Positions 24,854 to 38,081 are shown, counted from the first letter of the stretch. The stretch is 64,000 nt of DNA from Lacunisphaera limnophila (GCF_001746835.1 NZ_CP016094.1:2805501-2869500); one strand, 5' to 3'. Notes: a model not told the origin generated them from the letters alone. Numbers and translations are program-made.

Positions 24854-26284
24854 TCAGACCTTCTGTTCCTTCCATTTGCCGCGCCGGAAGAGCACGGCGC
24901 TCCAGACGGTCAGCGCCGTGAAGGAGACCGGGACCGCGATGTAGACCCCGAGCGGCCCGAGAGCGGCGGGACCGGCGAGCACCCAGGCGAGCGGGACCTG
25001 GCCGAGCCAGAGGCAAAAGAAGTTAAGCCGGGTGGGGGTCCAAGTGTCGCCCGAGCCGTTGAAGGTCGCCTCGAGGCACATGCCCGCGGCGTAGAGCGGG
25101 AAGGCGAGGCTGATGATCCAGAGCGCCCGCACCGCCTCGGGGAACACGGCCGGGTCGGTGGTGAAGAGGCCGACGATGAACCGGCTGAAGACGATGAAGA
25201 CGAGGCCGACGGCCCCGAGGAAGATCACGTTGTAGCGCGTCGCGATGCGTACCGCCTCCTCGGCGCGATCGGGGCGGCCGGCGCCGAGATTCTGTCCGAC
25301 GAGGGTGGCGCCCGCGTTGGCCAGGCCCCAGGCCGGCATGAGGGCGAAGATCACCACCCGGATGGCGATGGTATAAGCGGCAAGCACGGGGCTGCCGAAG
25401 GTGGCGAGGATCTTGAAGAGACCGACCCAGCTGGTCGTGGCGATGAGCATCTGCGCGATGCCGTGGCCGGACGTCCGCAGGATGGTGACCAGCGATTCGC
25501 GATGCGGCCGGAGGTCGGGCAGGGTGATCTTCACGCGGCCCGCGCGGGCGGTGAGGTGCCAGAGCTGGTAGAGCACGCCGATCCCGCGGCCGATGTTGGT
25601 GGCGACCGCCGCCCCGGCCACCCCCATCTCGGGGAACGGGCCCCACCCGAAGATGAAGCATGGATCGAGGATGATGTTCAGGGCGTTCGCCAGCCAGAGG
25701 GTGCGCATGGCGATGACGGCGTCGCCGGCGCCGCGGAAGATCGCGTTGATCAGAAAAATCAGGAAGACCGTGATGTTGCCGCCAAGCATGACGCGGGCAT
25801 AGCCCGAGCCGAGGCTCACGATCTCCGGGGTGGCGCCCATCAGGCGCAGGATGTCGGGGGCGAACCAGCCGAGCCCGAGGCCGAGGGTGGCGGCCACGCC
25901 CGACCCGAGCACGAGGATCTGGCCGGCGGCTTGGGCGGCGAGGGCCGGGTTGTTCTCGCCGATGCGGCGGGCGACGATGGCGGTGGCCGCGAAGGAAATG
26001 CCCAGGGCCACGGCGTAGACCAGGGACATGACCGACTCGGTCAGGCCCACGACGGCCACTGCGTCGCTGCCCAGCCGCGAGACCCAGAAGACGTCCACCA
26101 CGGCGAAGAGCGATTCCATGGACATTTCCAGCACCATGGGCACCGAGAGCAGGAGCACGGCGCGGTTGAGCGGCAGGGTGGTGAAATCGCTGTGGGTGCC
26201 TTTGACGGCCTGCCAGACGCCCGTCCAAAACGAGACGGGCGCGCCGGTTTCAGGGGCGGCGGGAGGGGAGGAGGTGTCGGACAT
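24854..26284 (-). CDS. MATE family multidrug/cation efflux transporter
   Basis: The 476-aa inner-membrane protein has about twelve membrane helices in two homologous halves, with typical MATE phrases VPMVLEMSMESLFAVVDVFWVSRLG in the first half and NAGATLVGQNLGAGRPDRAEE in the second. MATE proteins exchange Na+ or H+ for drugs, dyes or other organic cations. The substrate is unknown, and no regulator is adjacent. The gene converges on the M1 peptidase gene with a 10-nt gap. Confidence 0.9.
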   Translation of the reverse strand: MSDTSSPPAAPETGAPVSFWTGVWQAVKGTHSDFTTLPLNRAVLLLSVPMVLEMSMESLFAVVDVFWVSRLGSDAVAVVGLTESVMSLVYAVALGISFAATAIVARRIGENNPALAAQAAGQILVLGSGVAATLGLGLGWFAPDILRLMGATPEIVSLGSGYARVMLGGNITVFLIFLINAIFRGAGDAVIAMRTLWLANALNIILDPCFIFGWGPFPEMGVAGAAVATNIGRGIGVLYQLWHLTARAGRVKITLPDLRPHRESLVTILRTSGHGIAQMLIATTSWVGLFKILATFGSPVLAAYTIAIRVVIFALMPAWGLANAGATLVGQNLGAGRPDRAEEAVRIATRYNVIFLGAVGLVFIVFSRFIVGLFTTDPAVFPEAVRALWIISLAFPLYAAGMCLEATFNGSGDTWTPTRLNFFCLWLGQVPLAWVLAGPAALGPLGVYIAVPVSFTALTVWSAVLFRRGKWKEQKV

Positions 26285-26347
26285 GGGCGTGGAAGAGGGG
26301 CGGAACCTAAGCTACGAATCAGCCGTCCCGCGGCGGACAGGTTTCAC

Positions 26348-27694
26348 TCAGGCCAGGATGAAATGCAGGACGAGCACCCCGGCCAGGGCGGTGAGACCGG
26401 CAATGCCGGAGGCGACCGTGACCACGCGATACCCCTGAGGGACGGTCAGGCCAGACATCTGGGTGATCACCCAGAAAAAGCTGTCGTTGACGTGAGAGAC
26501 CATCATCGAGCCGCCGGCGATCGCGAGGGTGGCCAGCACCGGACCCAAGCCGGCCGACAGGCCGAGGGCGGGCAGGAGCGGGGAGACGAGCGAGGCGGTG
26601 GTGATCATCGCCACGGTGGAGGAGCCAATGGAGGTTTTGAGTCCTGCGGCGACGATGAAGGGCAGCACAAGGTTGAAGCGGCCGAGGGAGAGCGTGGCGA
26701 GGGCGTCGCCGACGAGCTTCGCCAGCGGGGTTTCGCGCAGCACCGCGCCGAAGGCTCCGCCCGCGGCGGTGATCAGGATGATGGTGCCGGCATCCCGCAG
26801 GCCTTCCCCGCTCCAGTCGCCGAAAGTGGCGCGACCGTGCCGGCGGACGACGAACCAAGTCAGGAACACGCCGAGGATGAGCGCGCTGTTGGGATTGCCG
26901 ATCAGGCCCAGGATGTCGCGCAGGGCCCCAGTGCCCGAGGGGCGCGTGGGAAGATCGGCAACCGACTTGGCGGCGATGAGCAGCACGGGTAGGAGAATGG
27001 GCGCGAGCGTGGCGAAGGCCGGGGGCGCCGGAACCGTGGAGGCGAAAGGGGTGGGACCGGGCGCGGGCGGCTCGACCTGCAGGTTTTTGCCGACATGACC
27101 GGCATACAGGTAGGTGGCGAAAACCACCGGCACCGCAATGAGCAGCCCATAGAGAATAACCAGCCCGAGGTCGGCGCGCAGTTCACCGGCGGTCGCGATG
27201 GGACCCGGGGTGGGCGGCACGAGGCAGTGGGTCGCGTAAAGACCCATGCTCAGGGCCACGGCGAAGCCGGCCATGGACTGGCCGGTGCGCCGGGCCAGCG
27301 AGCGGTTCAACGGGGAGAGGATCACGTAGCCCGAGTCGCAGAACACGGGAATAGAGACGATCGCGCCCGTGCAGGACATCGCCAGCAGGGCGCGACCCTC
27401 GCCGATGACCCGAAGCAGCGCATTGGCCAGCACGAGCGCGCCGCCGCTACGCTCCAGTGCGGTGCCGATGATGCAGCCACAACTGATGACAATCCCGATG
27501 GCGCCGACGGTGCGGCCGAAGCCGCCAGTGAGGGCGGTCAGCGCTTGCTCGGGGCCGAGACCGCTCGCCAGGCCCACCCCGTAGGCGGTGACCAGCAGGG
27601 CCAGGAAGGGATGCAGCTTCCACCGGGTGGTCGCGATAACGATGAAGGCAATGCCCAGCGCGAGGACAGCGAATAGCAGGGGGCCGGAAACCAT
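26348..27694 (-). CDS. GntP-family sugar-acid:H+ symporter
   Basis: The 448-aa protein has about twelve to fourteen membrane helices and GntP motifs including CGCIIGTALERSGGA, IVSIPVFCDSGYVIL and HVNDSFFWVI. GntP carriers import gluconate and related aldonates; members often sit next to DUF1537 kinases and PdxA2 enzymes. Here that pair lies about 12 kb away, so this could be its transporter, but the link is only inference. It is transcribed toward the MATE gene 63 nt downstream. Confidence 0.88.
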   Translation of the reverse strand: MVSGPLLFAVLALGIAFIVIATTRWKLHPFLALLVTAYGVGLASGLGPEQALTALTGGFGRTVGAIGIVISCGCIIGTALERSGGALVLANALLRVIGEGRALLAMSCTGAIVSIPVFCDSGYVILSPLNRSLARRTGQSMAGFAVALSMGLYATHCLVPPTPGPIATAGELRADLGLVILYGLLIAVPVVFATYLYAGHVGKNLQVEPPAPGPTPFASTVPAPPAFATLAPILLPVLLIAAKSVADLPTRPSGTGALRDILGLIGNPNSALILGVFLTWFVVRRHGRATFGDWSGEGLRDAGTIILITAAGGAFGAVLRETPLAKLVGDALATLSLGRFNLVLPFIVAAGLKTSIGSSTVAMITTASLVSPLLPALGLSAGLGPVLATLAIAGGSMMVSHVNDSFFWVITQMSGLTVPQGYRVVTVASGIAGLTALAGVLVLHFILA

Positions 27695-27826
27695 GGGGTG
27701 CGCGGACGATTGGCCAGGTCCGCCCGGGGATCAAGCCAAGGTTGGGTCCAGACCCACGAGCCCTCCGGCTGCCCGGGGAGGGTTTTACTCCATATCGATC
27801 CACGGCGCGATCAGGTAGGGTGGGGC

Positions 27827-28024
27827 ATGCCTCTTCTCAATGTCGTTATCACCCTGGTGGTCGTCGGTGTCATTCTCTGGCTCATCAATGCCTACATCCC
27901 GATGCAATCCACCATCAAGAGCATCCTCAACGCCGTCGTCGTGATCGTGGTCGTGCTCTGGCTGCTGTATGGCTTCGGCGTGATCAGCGGCGGCGGGGAC
28001 ATCCGCATGCCGAAGGTGAACTGA
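27827..28024 (+). CDS. Small two-helix membrane protein (Thivi_2564 family)
   Basis: The 65-aa protein contains two hydrophobic helices separated by INAYIPMQSTIKSILNAV, which is the recognisable signature of the Thivi_2564 family of small bacterial membrane proteins. Function is unknown. The start ATG 27827 follows GGTGGGG and gives the canonical N-terminus MPLLNVVITL. Convergent with the receiver gene at 28059. Confidence 0.78.
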   Translation: MPLLNVVITLVVVGVILWLINAYIPMQSTIKSILNAVVVIVVVLWLLYGFGVISGGGDIRMPKVN

Positions 28025-28058
28025 GGCACGCGGGGTCAGCGCACCCGGCGGCCCGCGG

Positions 28059-28445
28059 CTAGCGTTTGGCTGGCTTCAGCTTGAGGACCGGTTTGATCGC
28101 CTCGAGCAACGCGGCCTCGTTGAAGGGTTTCATCACCGTGCCGGCTGCGCCCATGGTCAACAGCTCGGCGATCAGCGGCCGGTCGGCCGGCGACGTCAGC
28201 ATGATGACGGGAATGTCCGCGAGTTCCGGCGCCGCTTTCAGGCGCCGCAGCGTTTCCCAGCCCTCCATCACGGGCATGAGGACGTCGAGGAGGATGAGGT
28301 CGGGCCGGGCGCGCTCGATCGCAAAGAACGCGTTGAAGCCGTTGCTGGCCTCGTCGGTGTCGCACTGGAAATTCGCCAAGGCCTTGGCGATGAACAGGCG
28401 CAGGGCCTTCGAATCATCGATGGTGAGGATGAGGGGGCGGGGCAC
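28059..28445 (-). CDS. Stand-alone response-regulator receiver domain
   Basis: The 128-aa CheY-like protein has the acidic pair in TIDDSK, the phosphoacceptor Asp in LILLDVLMPVMEG, a conserved Ser in MLTSPAD and the Lys in VMKPF. It has no output domain, so it likely acts by protein-protein contact in a phosphorelay. The start appears to be GTG 28445. No histidine kinase is adjacent; the only kinase in the window lies 16 kb away. Confidence 0.88.
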   Translation of the reverse strand: MPRPLILTIDDSKALRLFIAKALANFQCDTDEASNGFNAFFAIERARPDLILLDVLMPVMEGWETLRRLKAAPELADIPVIMLTSPADRPLIAELLTMGAAGTVMKPFNEAALLEAIKPVLKLKPAKR

Positions 28446-28568
28446 GCAGCGAAGAGAAGCGAGATTTGGTCACGAATGAACACTATTCTGAGCAACAAGG
28501 CCGGATGGGACTCAGCCGCCTAGATCCGGGTTATTCGCGGGAAGAATCGCTCACTCTTCATATTACTC

Positions 28569-28781
28569 TTACGGCGCGACGGCGGGGACGGGGCGTTGGG
28601 CCTGGCCGTCGGGGGTGACGGCTAGGTTGCTGGTCATGACGTAGACCACCATGGCCACACCGATTAAGACCGCCCCGATCCAGAAGAATGGGCTGCGCTG
28701 GATCCGTTTCCAGGCGGGCTGGCGCGAGTGGTGGTCAACGAGGTGGGGGCCGCCGTCGCGGGGAGGGAAGGGTTGGCTCAT
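28569..28781 (-). CDS. Small single-helix membrane protein, unknown function
   Basis: The 70-aa protein has a polar N-terminus, one membrane helix (FFWIGAVLIGVAMVVYVM) and a short Pro-rich tail. I do not recognise a family. ATG 28781 fits the gap better than an upstream ATG that would add nine residues. It is one of several tiny membrane-protein genes in this kilobase. Confidence 0.6.
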   Translation of the reverse strand: MSQPFPPRDGGPHLVDHHSRQPAWKRIQRSPFFWIGAVLIGVAMVVYVMTSNLAVTPDGQAQRPVPAVAP

Positions 28782-28840
28782 GCCTGAAGGACAGCACCGG
28801 CTGACCAAGGTCGCCGAATTTTGTCACCATTCCGCCGGCT

Positions 28841-29050
28841 TCAGGCCTTGGCCGGGCCGCCGAGCAGGCGGGCGGGGAGGAAGAGCAGCGCCTTGATGAA
28901 AGCGAAGGTGGCCCCGACACACACGCCGACCAGCCGGAAGGGCAGGGCGATGAGCCAGACCAGCGGGGCCAGCACCAAGGCCAGCAGGGCGACGGGCCAG
29001 CAGACTACGAGGAGGAGACACCAGAGGAAGAAGATGCCGATGACTTTCAT
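28841..29050 (-). CDS. Small membrane protein, unknown function
   Basis: The 69-aa product is almost wholly hydrophobic, with two long helices (about 4-35 and 38-62) and a short basic end. It lies directly downstream of purL on the same strand, 48 nt after the purL stop, so read-through from purL is possible. No family is recognised. Confidence 0.6.
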   Translation of the reverse strand: MKVIGIFFLWCLLLVVCWPVALLALVLAPLVWLIALPFRLVGVCVGATFAFIKALLFLPARLLGGPAKA

Positions 29051-29098
29051 GACCTAAGAACCCCGCGCGGCGGGGGAAAGTTGCGGCGCAAACCGACT

Positions 29099-33082
<3,984 letters not shown>

Positions 33083-33413
33083 GGTCGGAAACGGGATACT
33101 CATGAACCGGCCGGGCGCGTCAAGCGGGGTAACGGGGAGGTGCCCAAGGATTCCGCCACAGATGACACGGATTTACACGAATGCAGGTGAACCGGGGTTC
33201 TGATCCGTGCCCATTCGTGAAATCCGTTACCCAAAGGCATGGTTCGGGGAGGTGGGCGGAGAAAGCCGTTGACGAAACCCCGGGGCTTGGCGGAATAAAC
33301 GTCTTTAATGCTGTGACACATCCCGCTGCCCGTCCCAAGCCCAGTAAAAACCTTCCGGCCGGGCGCAGTGTGACCAAAGGACAGGGCCTGATGAACCCGA
33401 AGGAGCCGCAGTC
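33083..33413. repeat. purL-purF divergent intergenic region with a dispersed inverted repeat
   Basis: This 331-bp gap holds the back-to-back promoters. On the minus strand TTGACG at 33124-33119 is a possible purL -35 with a poor -10. On the plus strand TTGACG at 33269-33274 is a possible purF -35, again without a convincing -10. Between about 33160 and 33235 lies an imperfect inverted repeat whose arms read ACGGATTTACACGAATG and, inverted, ACGGATTTCACGAATGG. It looks like a dispersed element rather than an operator. An AAGGAG ribosome-binding site for purF lies at 33400-33405. No purine riboswitch is seen. Confidence 0.6.
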
Positions 33414-35327
33414 ATGAGCGAATTCATCTCCCACGAGTGTGGCATCGCGTTGGTGCGGCTGAAGAAGCCGCTGGCCTACTACCAGGAAAAGTACGGCACC
33501 CCGCTGTGGGGCTTCAACCAGCTGTTCCTCCTGATGGAAAAACAGCACAACCGCGGCCAGGATGGTGCCGGCGTGGCCTGCGTGAAGTTCGACGTGCCGG
33601 CCGGCGACCCGTACATGTTCCGCGAGCGCAACGTCGAGACCAACCCCCTCGACAAGATCTTCCAGGCGCTGCTCACCCGCTACAACCAGCTGGTGGCCGA
33701 CGGCGCGGTGCACCCGGAGTTCACGGAGACGGCCAAGCAGAAGTTCGATTTCTGCGGCGAGCTCTACCTGGGCCACCTGCGTTACGGCACCTCGGGCGGC
33801 TACAACCTCAGTTCCTGCCACCCCTTTTTCCGCCGCAGCTCCTGGCCGACCCGCAACCTGATGCTGGCGGGCAATTTCAACCTGACGAACACGGCGGAGC
33901 TGAACGACAGCCTGATCGCGATCGGCCAGCACCCGATCTTCGCCACCGACACCCAAGCCATCCTCGAGCGCATCGGCTTCTGCCTGGATGATGAGCACGA
34001 GATGCTTTACCGGGAATTGCGCAGCCAGGGGCTGCCCGGCGATGAGATCTCCCGGCGGATCAACGCCGAGCTGGACCCGGCCCGCGTGCTGCGCACGGCC
34101 GCGGCGAACTGGGACGGCGGTTACGCGATTGCCGGCCTGGTGGGCAACGGTGACGCCTTCGTGGCGCGCGATCCCTCGGGCATCCGCCCCTGCCACTGGT
34201 TTGAGAACGACGAGGTCGTGGCCTTTGCCTCCGAGCGCGCCCCGCTTTGCACGGTGTTCGACCTTGAGGCTGCGCAGGTCAGCGAGGTGGAGCCCGGCTG
34301 CGCCGTGGTGATGAAAAAGTCCGGCGCGGTGCAGGTCGAGCGCATCACGGCCGAGCTGCCCAAGACGCAGTGCACCTTCGAGCGCATCTATTTCTCGCGC
34401 GGCAACGACGCCGACATCTACCGCGAGCGCAAGGCCCTCGGCGCCGGCCTGGCCGACCGGATCCTCAGCTCGATCGGGGGCGACCTCGAGAACTCGGTCT
34501 TCAGCTTCATCCCGAACACCGCCGAGGTGGCCTACTTTGGTCTGATGAGCGAACTGCGCTTCCGGCGTCGCGCCGAGGTGAAGCAGACGCTCCTCGACGC
34601 CGCCAAGGCGGGCACGATCTCCGAGGCGCTGGTCGACGACCTGATCCTCAACAACTGGCCGCGCGGCGAGAAGCTCATCACCAAGGACGTGAAGCTCCGC
34701 ACCTTCATCAGCCAGGAGAAGTCGCGCAACAACCTCGCCTCGCTGGTCTACGACATAACGTACGGGGTGGTACAGCCGAAGGACCATCTCGTGTGCGTCG
34801 ACGACTCGATTGTGCGCGGCACGACGCTGCGTCGCTCGATCCTGCGCATCCTGAAGCGGCTGAATCCGAAGAAAATCATCATCGCCTCGACCGCCCCGCA
34901 GATCCGCTATCCCGACTGCTACGGCATCGACATGTCGGAGATCGGCAAGTTTGTGGCCTTCGAGGCCGCCATCACCCTGCTGAAGGAGCGCGGCCAGGCC
35001 GCGGTCATCGAGGAAGTCTACCGCCTCTGCCGCGAGGAGCTGAAGTCGCCGGGCAAGATACCCGTCAACCACGTGAAGAAGATCTACGAGCCCTTCACGG
35101 CCGACGAGATCTCCGCCCGGATCACGCAGCTGGTTTCCCCGCCGGCGAATGGCTGGAAGGGTGAGATCGAGATCATCTTCCAATCCATCGAGAACCTGCA
35201 CCGCGCGCTGCCCAACCACAGCGGCGACTGGTACTTCACCGGCAACTACCCGACGCCCGGCGGCTTCCGCGTCGTGAACCAGGCCTTCGTGAACTACTTC
35301 GAGAAGGCGGAGGGCCGGAGTTATTAA
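33414..35327 (+). CDS. purF: Amidophosphoribosyltransferase, long (Bacteroidetes-like) form
   Basis: The enzyme catalyses the first committed step of purine synthesis, PRPP plus glutamine to phosphoribosylamine. Its N-terminal Ntn-hydrolase nucleophile is Cys9 in HECGIALVRL, so an 8-residue propeptide must be removed. The phosphoribosyltransferase domain has the PRPP loop VCVDDSIVRGTT (460-471). At 637 aa it is about 130 residues longer than E. coli PurF; extra sequence lies in the glutaminase half (QHNRGQDGAG then an insertion before FCGELYLGHLRYGT) and at the C-terminus. A good AAGGAG site lies 8 nt before ATG 33414. purM follows after 77 nt. Confidence 0.93.
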   Translation: MSEFISHECGIALVRLKKPLAYYQEKYGTPLWGFNQLFLLMEKQHNRGQDGAGVACVKFDVPAGDPYMFRERNVETNPLDKIFQALLTRYNQLVADGAVHPEFTETAKQKFDFCGELYLGHLRYGTSGGYNLSSCHPFFRRSSWPTRNLMLAGNFNLTNTAELNDSLIAIGQHPIFATDTQAILERIGFCLDDEHEMLYRELRSQGLPGDEISRRINAELDPARVLRTAAANWDGGYAIAGLVGNGDAFVARDPSGIRPCHWFENDEVVAFASERAPLCTVFDLEAAQVSEVEPGCAVVMKKSGAVQVERITAELPKTQCTFERIYFSRGNDADIYRERKALGAGLADRILSSIGGDLENSVFSFIPNTAEVAYFGLMSELRFRRRAEVKQTLLDAAKAGTISEALVDDLILNNWPRGEKLITKDVKLRTFISQEKSRNNLASLVYDITYGVVQPKDHLVCVDDSIVRGTTLRRSILRILKRLNPKKIIIASTAPQIRYPDCYGIDMSEIGKFVAFEAAITLLKERGQAAVIEEVYRLCREELKSPGKIPVNHVKKIYEPFTADEISARITQLVSPPANGWKGEIEIIFQSIENLHRALPNHSGDWYFTGNYPTPGGFRVVNQAFVNYFEKAEGRSY

Positions 35328-35404
35328 TCGCGGAACCGCGGAATCACGGAAATAGATCCCATGAATTCCGTGACTCAGCCCCTCCGCGCTTCAGCGATTT
35401 TCCC
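35328..35404. repeat. Palindromic purF-purM spacer
   Basis: Nested inverted repeats are visible: AATCGC near the left end pairs with GCGATT near the right, and AATCACGGAA pairs with the TTCCGTGACT segment. The spacer could fold into one long stem within a purF-purM mRNA, possibly a dispersed repeat or an mRNA-stability element. Confidence 0.5.
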
Positions 35405-36511
35405 ATGTCATTAAGCTACGAAAGTTCCGGTGTCCGTTACGACCAGCTCGATGCCTTCAAGCGCGCGTGCCAGCAGGCGGCGCGGACCACGGCGAACGAG
35501 TTGACCTCCCACGGTTACGCCGAGCCGGCGACAACCCGCGGCGAGAGCTGCTACCTGATGGAGGCGGGCGACCACTACCTCGCGCACGTCGAGGAAGGTC
35601 TCGGCACCAAGAATCTCGTGGCGGACGTCGTGTACGCCCAGACGGGGAAGTGTTTCTACCGTGAGATCGCGATCGATACCGTCGCGACCATCGTCAACGA
35701 CCTAATCACCTGCGGCGCGCGCCCGATCTCGGTCGCGATGCACGCGGCGGTGGGCGCCTCGGAGTGGTTCACCGACGCGGTGCGTATGCAGGCGCTGGTG
35801 GACGGCTGGGCCGAGGGCTGTCACCGGGCCGGCGCGGTCTGGGGCGGCGGCGAGACCCCGACACTCAAGGGCATCGTGCATCCCGACGCCATCGTGCTCG
35901 CGGGCTCGGCCGTGGGCAAGATCGTGCCGAAGACGCAGCGCATCACGGGTGACGTGCAGGACGGCGACGCGATCATTTTCCTAGCCTCCACGGGCGTGCA
36001 GACGAACGGGCTGAGCCTGTGCCGCCTGATCGCGGAGCGGCTGCCGCAGGGTTACCAGACCCCGATCGGTCATGGCGACGGGCGCACCTACGGCGAGGCC
36101 CTGCTCGCCGCGTCGGCCATCTACGTGGATTTCGTGGTGAAGTGCCAGCAGGCCGGCGTGAAGCTGAACTATGTGGCACACGTCACCGGCCACGGCTGGC
36201 GCAAGCTGATGCGGCTGGAGGAGCCGTTTGTCTACGAGATCACGGAGCCGCGCCCGATTCCGGCCCTGTTCCAATTCCTGATGGAGGCCGGCCCGATCGA
36301 TCTGCGCGAGGCCTACGCGACCTTCAACATGGGCGTCGGTTTCGCCGCCTACGTGGCGCCGTCCGCCGTGGAGGCGACGCTCGCCGCCGCCAAGGCGGCA
36401 GGGCACGAGGCCTGGGTGGCCGGCAAGGTGAAGAAGGACGGCACGCGCAAGGCGGTTGTCATCCCATCGCTGGGCCTCGAGTACTCCGGCGACACGCTGC
36501 AGGTGCGGTGA
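35405..36511 (+). CDS. purM: Phosphoribosylformylglycinamidine cyclo-ligase (AIR synthase)
   Basis: The 368-aa enzyme closes FGAM to aminoimidazole ribotide with ATP. Recognisable segments are YESSGVRYDQLDAFK, the DLITCGARPISVAMHAAVG segment, GGGETPTLKGIVHPD, ASTGVQTNGLSLCR and HVTGHGWRKLMR, followed by FNMGVGFAAYV. It is somewhat divergent from E. coli PurM (GAEPLFF-type segments are replaced) but agrees with the variant found next to long PurF proteins. It follows purF on the same strand and is closed by a pair of REP-like palindromes. Confidence 0.92.
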   Translation: MSLSYESSGVRYDQLDAFKRACQQAARTTANELTSHGYAEPATTRGESCYLMEAGDHYLAHVEEGLGTKNLVADVVYAQTGKCFYREIAIDTVATIVNDLITCGARPISVAMHAAVGASEWFTDAVRMQALVDGWAEGCHRAGAVWGGGETPTLKGIVHPDAIVLAGSAVGKIVPKTQRITGDVQDGDAIIFLASTGVQTNGLSLCRLIAERLPQGYQTPIGHGDGRTYGEALLAASAIYVDFVVKCQQAGVKLNYVAHVTGHGWRKLMRLEEPFVYEITEPRPIPALFQFLMEAGPIDLREAYATFNMGVGFAAYVAPSAVEATLAAAKAAGHEAWVAGKVKKDGTRKAVVIPSLGLEYSGDTLQVR

Positions 36512-36518
36512 GCGTTTT

Positions 36519-36601
36519 TGTAGGGCAGGGTCGCCGAGCCCCGCCTTTGTCCGAAAGTGATGCCACGTGCGAGGCGGGGTTCAGCGACCCCGCCCTACAA
36601 C
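36519..36601. repeat. REP-like inverted pair after purM
   Basis: The left unit TGTAGGGCAGGGTCGCCGAG is mirrored by a right unit which in reverse complement reads TGTAGGGCGGGGTCGCTGAA. Each unit also forms its own hairpin through GGGGC/GCCCC-type arms. The whole pair can form one 30-bp arm hairpin between the convergent purM and helicase genes. A near-identical right unit recurs at 44571-44603. Confidence 0.8.
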
Positions 36602-36620
36602 GAGGCAACCAAGCCAGGAC

Positions 36621-38072
36621 TCAGCGCCGGTTCCAGCGGCCGCGCGAGAGGCCGCCGAACTTGCGCGGGCCGGGCGGCTGGCCGTGACCGCCACCACCGG
36701 GGGCGGGGGCCTGACCTTGCGGCGTGAACTGGCCGGGCTGCGCCGGGCGAGGCGCGGGAGCCTGGGCCTGGCTCGACGGCTGGAAAAACTTCTGCTCGCG
36801 GGCGGGCTGGTGGCCGCGGCCACCGCCGTAACCGCCCTGGCCGCCGCGGCCGCCACCCTGGCCCCCGCGACCGCCGCCGTGGCCGTGGGCCGGGCGTTGA
36901 CCGTGGGCGGGTGCCGCGCCCTGGAAACCCATCGCGGGTTTCGGGGCGGCGGCGTAGTTGAAGCCCTCGAGCTTGAGCTGCGGGACCTTCTGGCCGATGA
37001 AACGCTCGATGTCGCGGATCTCGCCGGTCTGGTCGGGCGTGGTGAGGGTGAAGGCGTCGCCGACGGCCATGGCGCGGCCGGTGCGGCCGATGCGGTGGAC
37101 GTAATCCTCGGGGTTGGCCGGGATGTCGTAATTGATAACGTGCGAGACGCCGGCGACGTCGATGCCACGGGCGGCGATGTCGGTGGCGACCATTACCTCG
37201 TATTTGCCGGACTTGAAACCCTCGAGGGCTTCGACGCGCTGCGACTGCGAGCGGTTGGCGTGGAGGACGGCGACGGAGTGGTTGGCGGCCTTGAGCTTGC
37301 GGGCGATCTTGTCGGCGCCGTGCTTGGTGCGGGAGAAGACCAGACAGCTTTGGAAGTCGGTCTTCTCGAGCAGGGCGACGAGCAGGTCGAACTTGAGGCC
37401 CATCGGCACCGGGTAGAAGGCGTGGGTGACCGACTTGTTGACCGTGCGCGACACGCCGATCTCGACGCGGGCGGGATTGCGCAGGGCGAAGCGGGCAACC
37501 TCCTCGATCTCGGGCGGGACGGTGGCCGAGAAGAACAGCGTCTGGCGCTCGCGCGGGCACATCGCGATGATCTTCTTCACGTCCTTGACGAAGCCCATGT
37601 CGAGCATGCGGTCGACCTCGTCGAGGATGAGGATCTTGAGGTTGTCGAGGCGGAGGGTCTTCTCGTTGAGGAAGTCCATCAGGCGGCCGGGCGTGGCGAT
37701 GACGATGTCGGTGCCCGCCTGGATCTCGCTGCGCTGGCGGCCGTAGCCGACGCCGCCGTGGACGACGGTGGCGCGGATGTCGGTGAAGCGGCCGAAGTCG
37801 CGGAAGGCGGTCTCGACCTGAGCGGCGAGTTCGCGGGTGGGCTCGAGGACGAGGACGCGCGGGCCGCGGGGCTCGTGCTTGCCGAGGCGGGCGAGGACGG
37901 GGAGGGCGAAGGCGGCGGTCTTGCCGGTGCCGGTCTGGGCCGAGCCGATCAGGTCGCCGCCGCCGAGCACGACCGGGATGGCGCGCAGCTGGATGGGCGT
38001 CGGGTCAACGTAGCCCATGGCTTTGACACCGTTGACGAGGGAGGGCGGCAGCCCGAGCTTGGAAAATGGCAT
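36621..38072 (-). CDS. DEAD-box RNA helicase (RhlE-like) with Gly/Gln/Arg-rich tail
   Basis: The 483-aa protein has the complete set of helicase motifs: Q motif (PTPIQLRAIP), motif I AQTGTGKT, PTRELA, TPGR, motif II as DEVD in place of DEAD, SAT, ARGID and HRIGRTGR. The last 100 residues are rich in Gly, Gln, His and Pro, a flexible RNA-binding tail. Such helicases unwind structured RNA in ribosome assembly, mRNA decay or cold response. It starts 9 nt after the stop of the KimA-like transporter gene, so both may share the riboswitch-controlled transcript. Confidence 0.93.
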   Translation of the reverse strand: MPFSKLGLPPSLVNGVKAMGYVDPTPIQLRAIPVVLGGGDLIGSAQTGTGKTAAFALPVLARLGKHEPRGPRVLVLEPTRELAAQVETAFRDFGRFTDIRATVVHGGVGYGRQRSEIQAGTDIVIATPGRLMDFLNEKTLRLDNLKILILDEVDRMLDMGFVKDVKKIIAMCPRERQTLFFSATVPPEIEEVARFALRNPARVEIGVSRTVNKSVTHAFYPVPMGLKFDLLVALLEKTDFQSCLVFSRTKHGADKIARKLKAANHSVAVLHANRSQSQRVEALEGFKSGKYEVMVATDIAARGIDVAGVSHVINYDIPANPEDYVHRIGRTGRAMAVGDAFTLTTPDQTGEIRDIERFIGQKVPQLKLEGFNYAAAPKPAMGFQGAAPAHGQRPAHGHGGGRGGQGGGRGGQGGYGGGRGHQPAREQKFFQPSSQAQAPAPRPAQPGQFTPQGQAPAPGGGGHGQPPGPRKFGGLSRGRWNRR

Positions 38073-38081
38073 AGCGGGTCA

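Noticed and set aside
33269-33300. TTGACG as a complete purF promoter
   Set aside because: The -35 is good but no acceptable -10 lies at 16-18 bp, so it is only mentioned in the intergenic entry.
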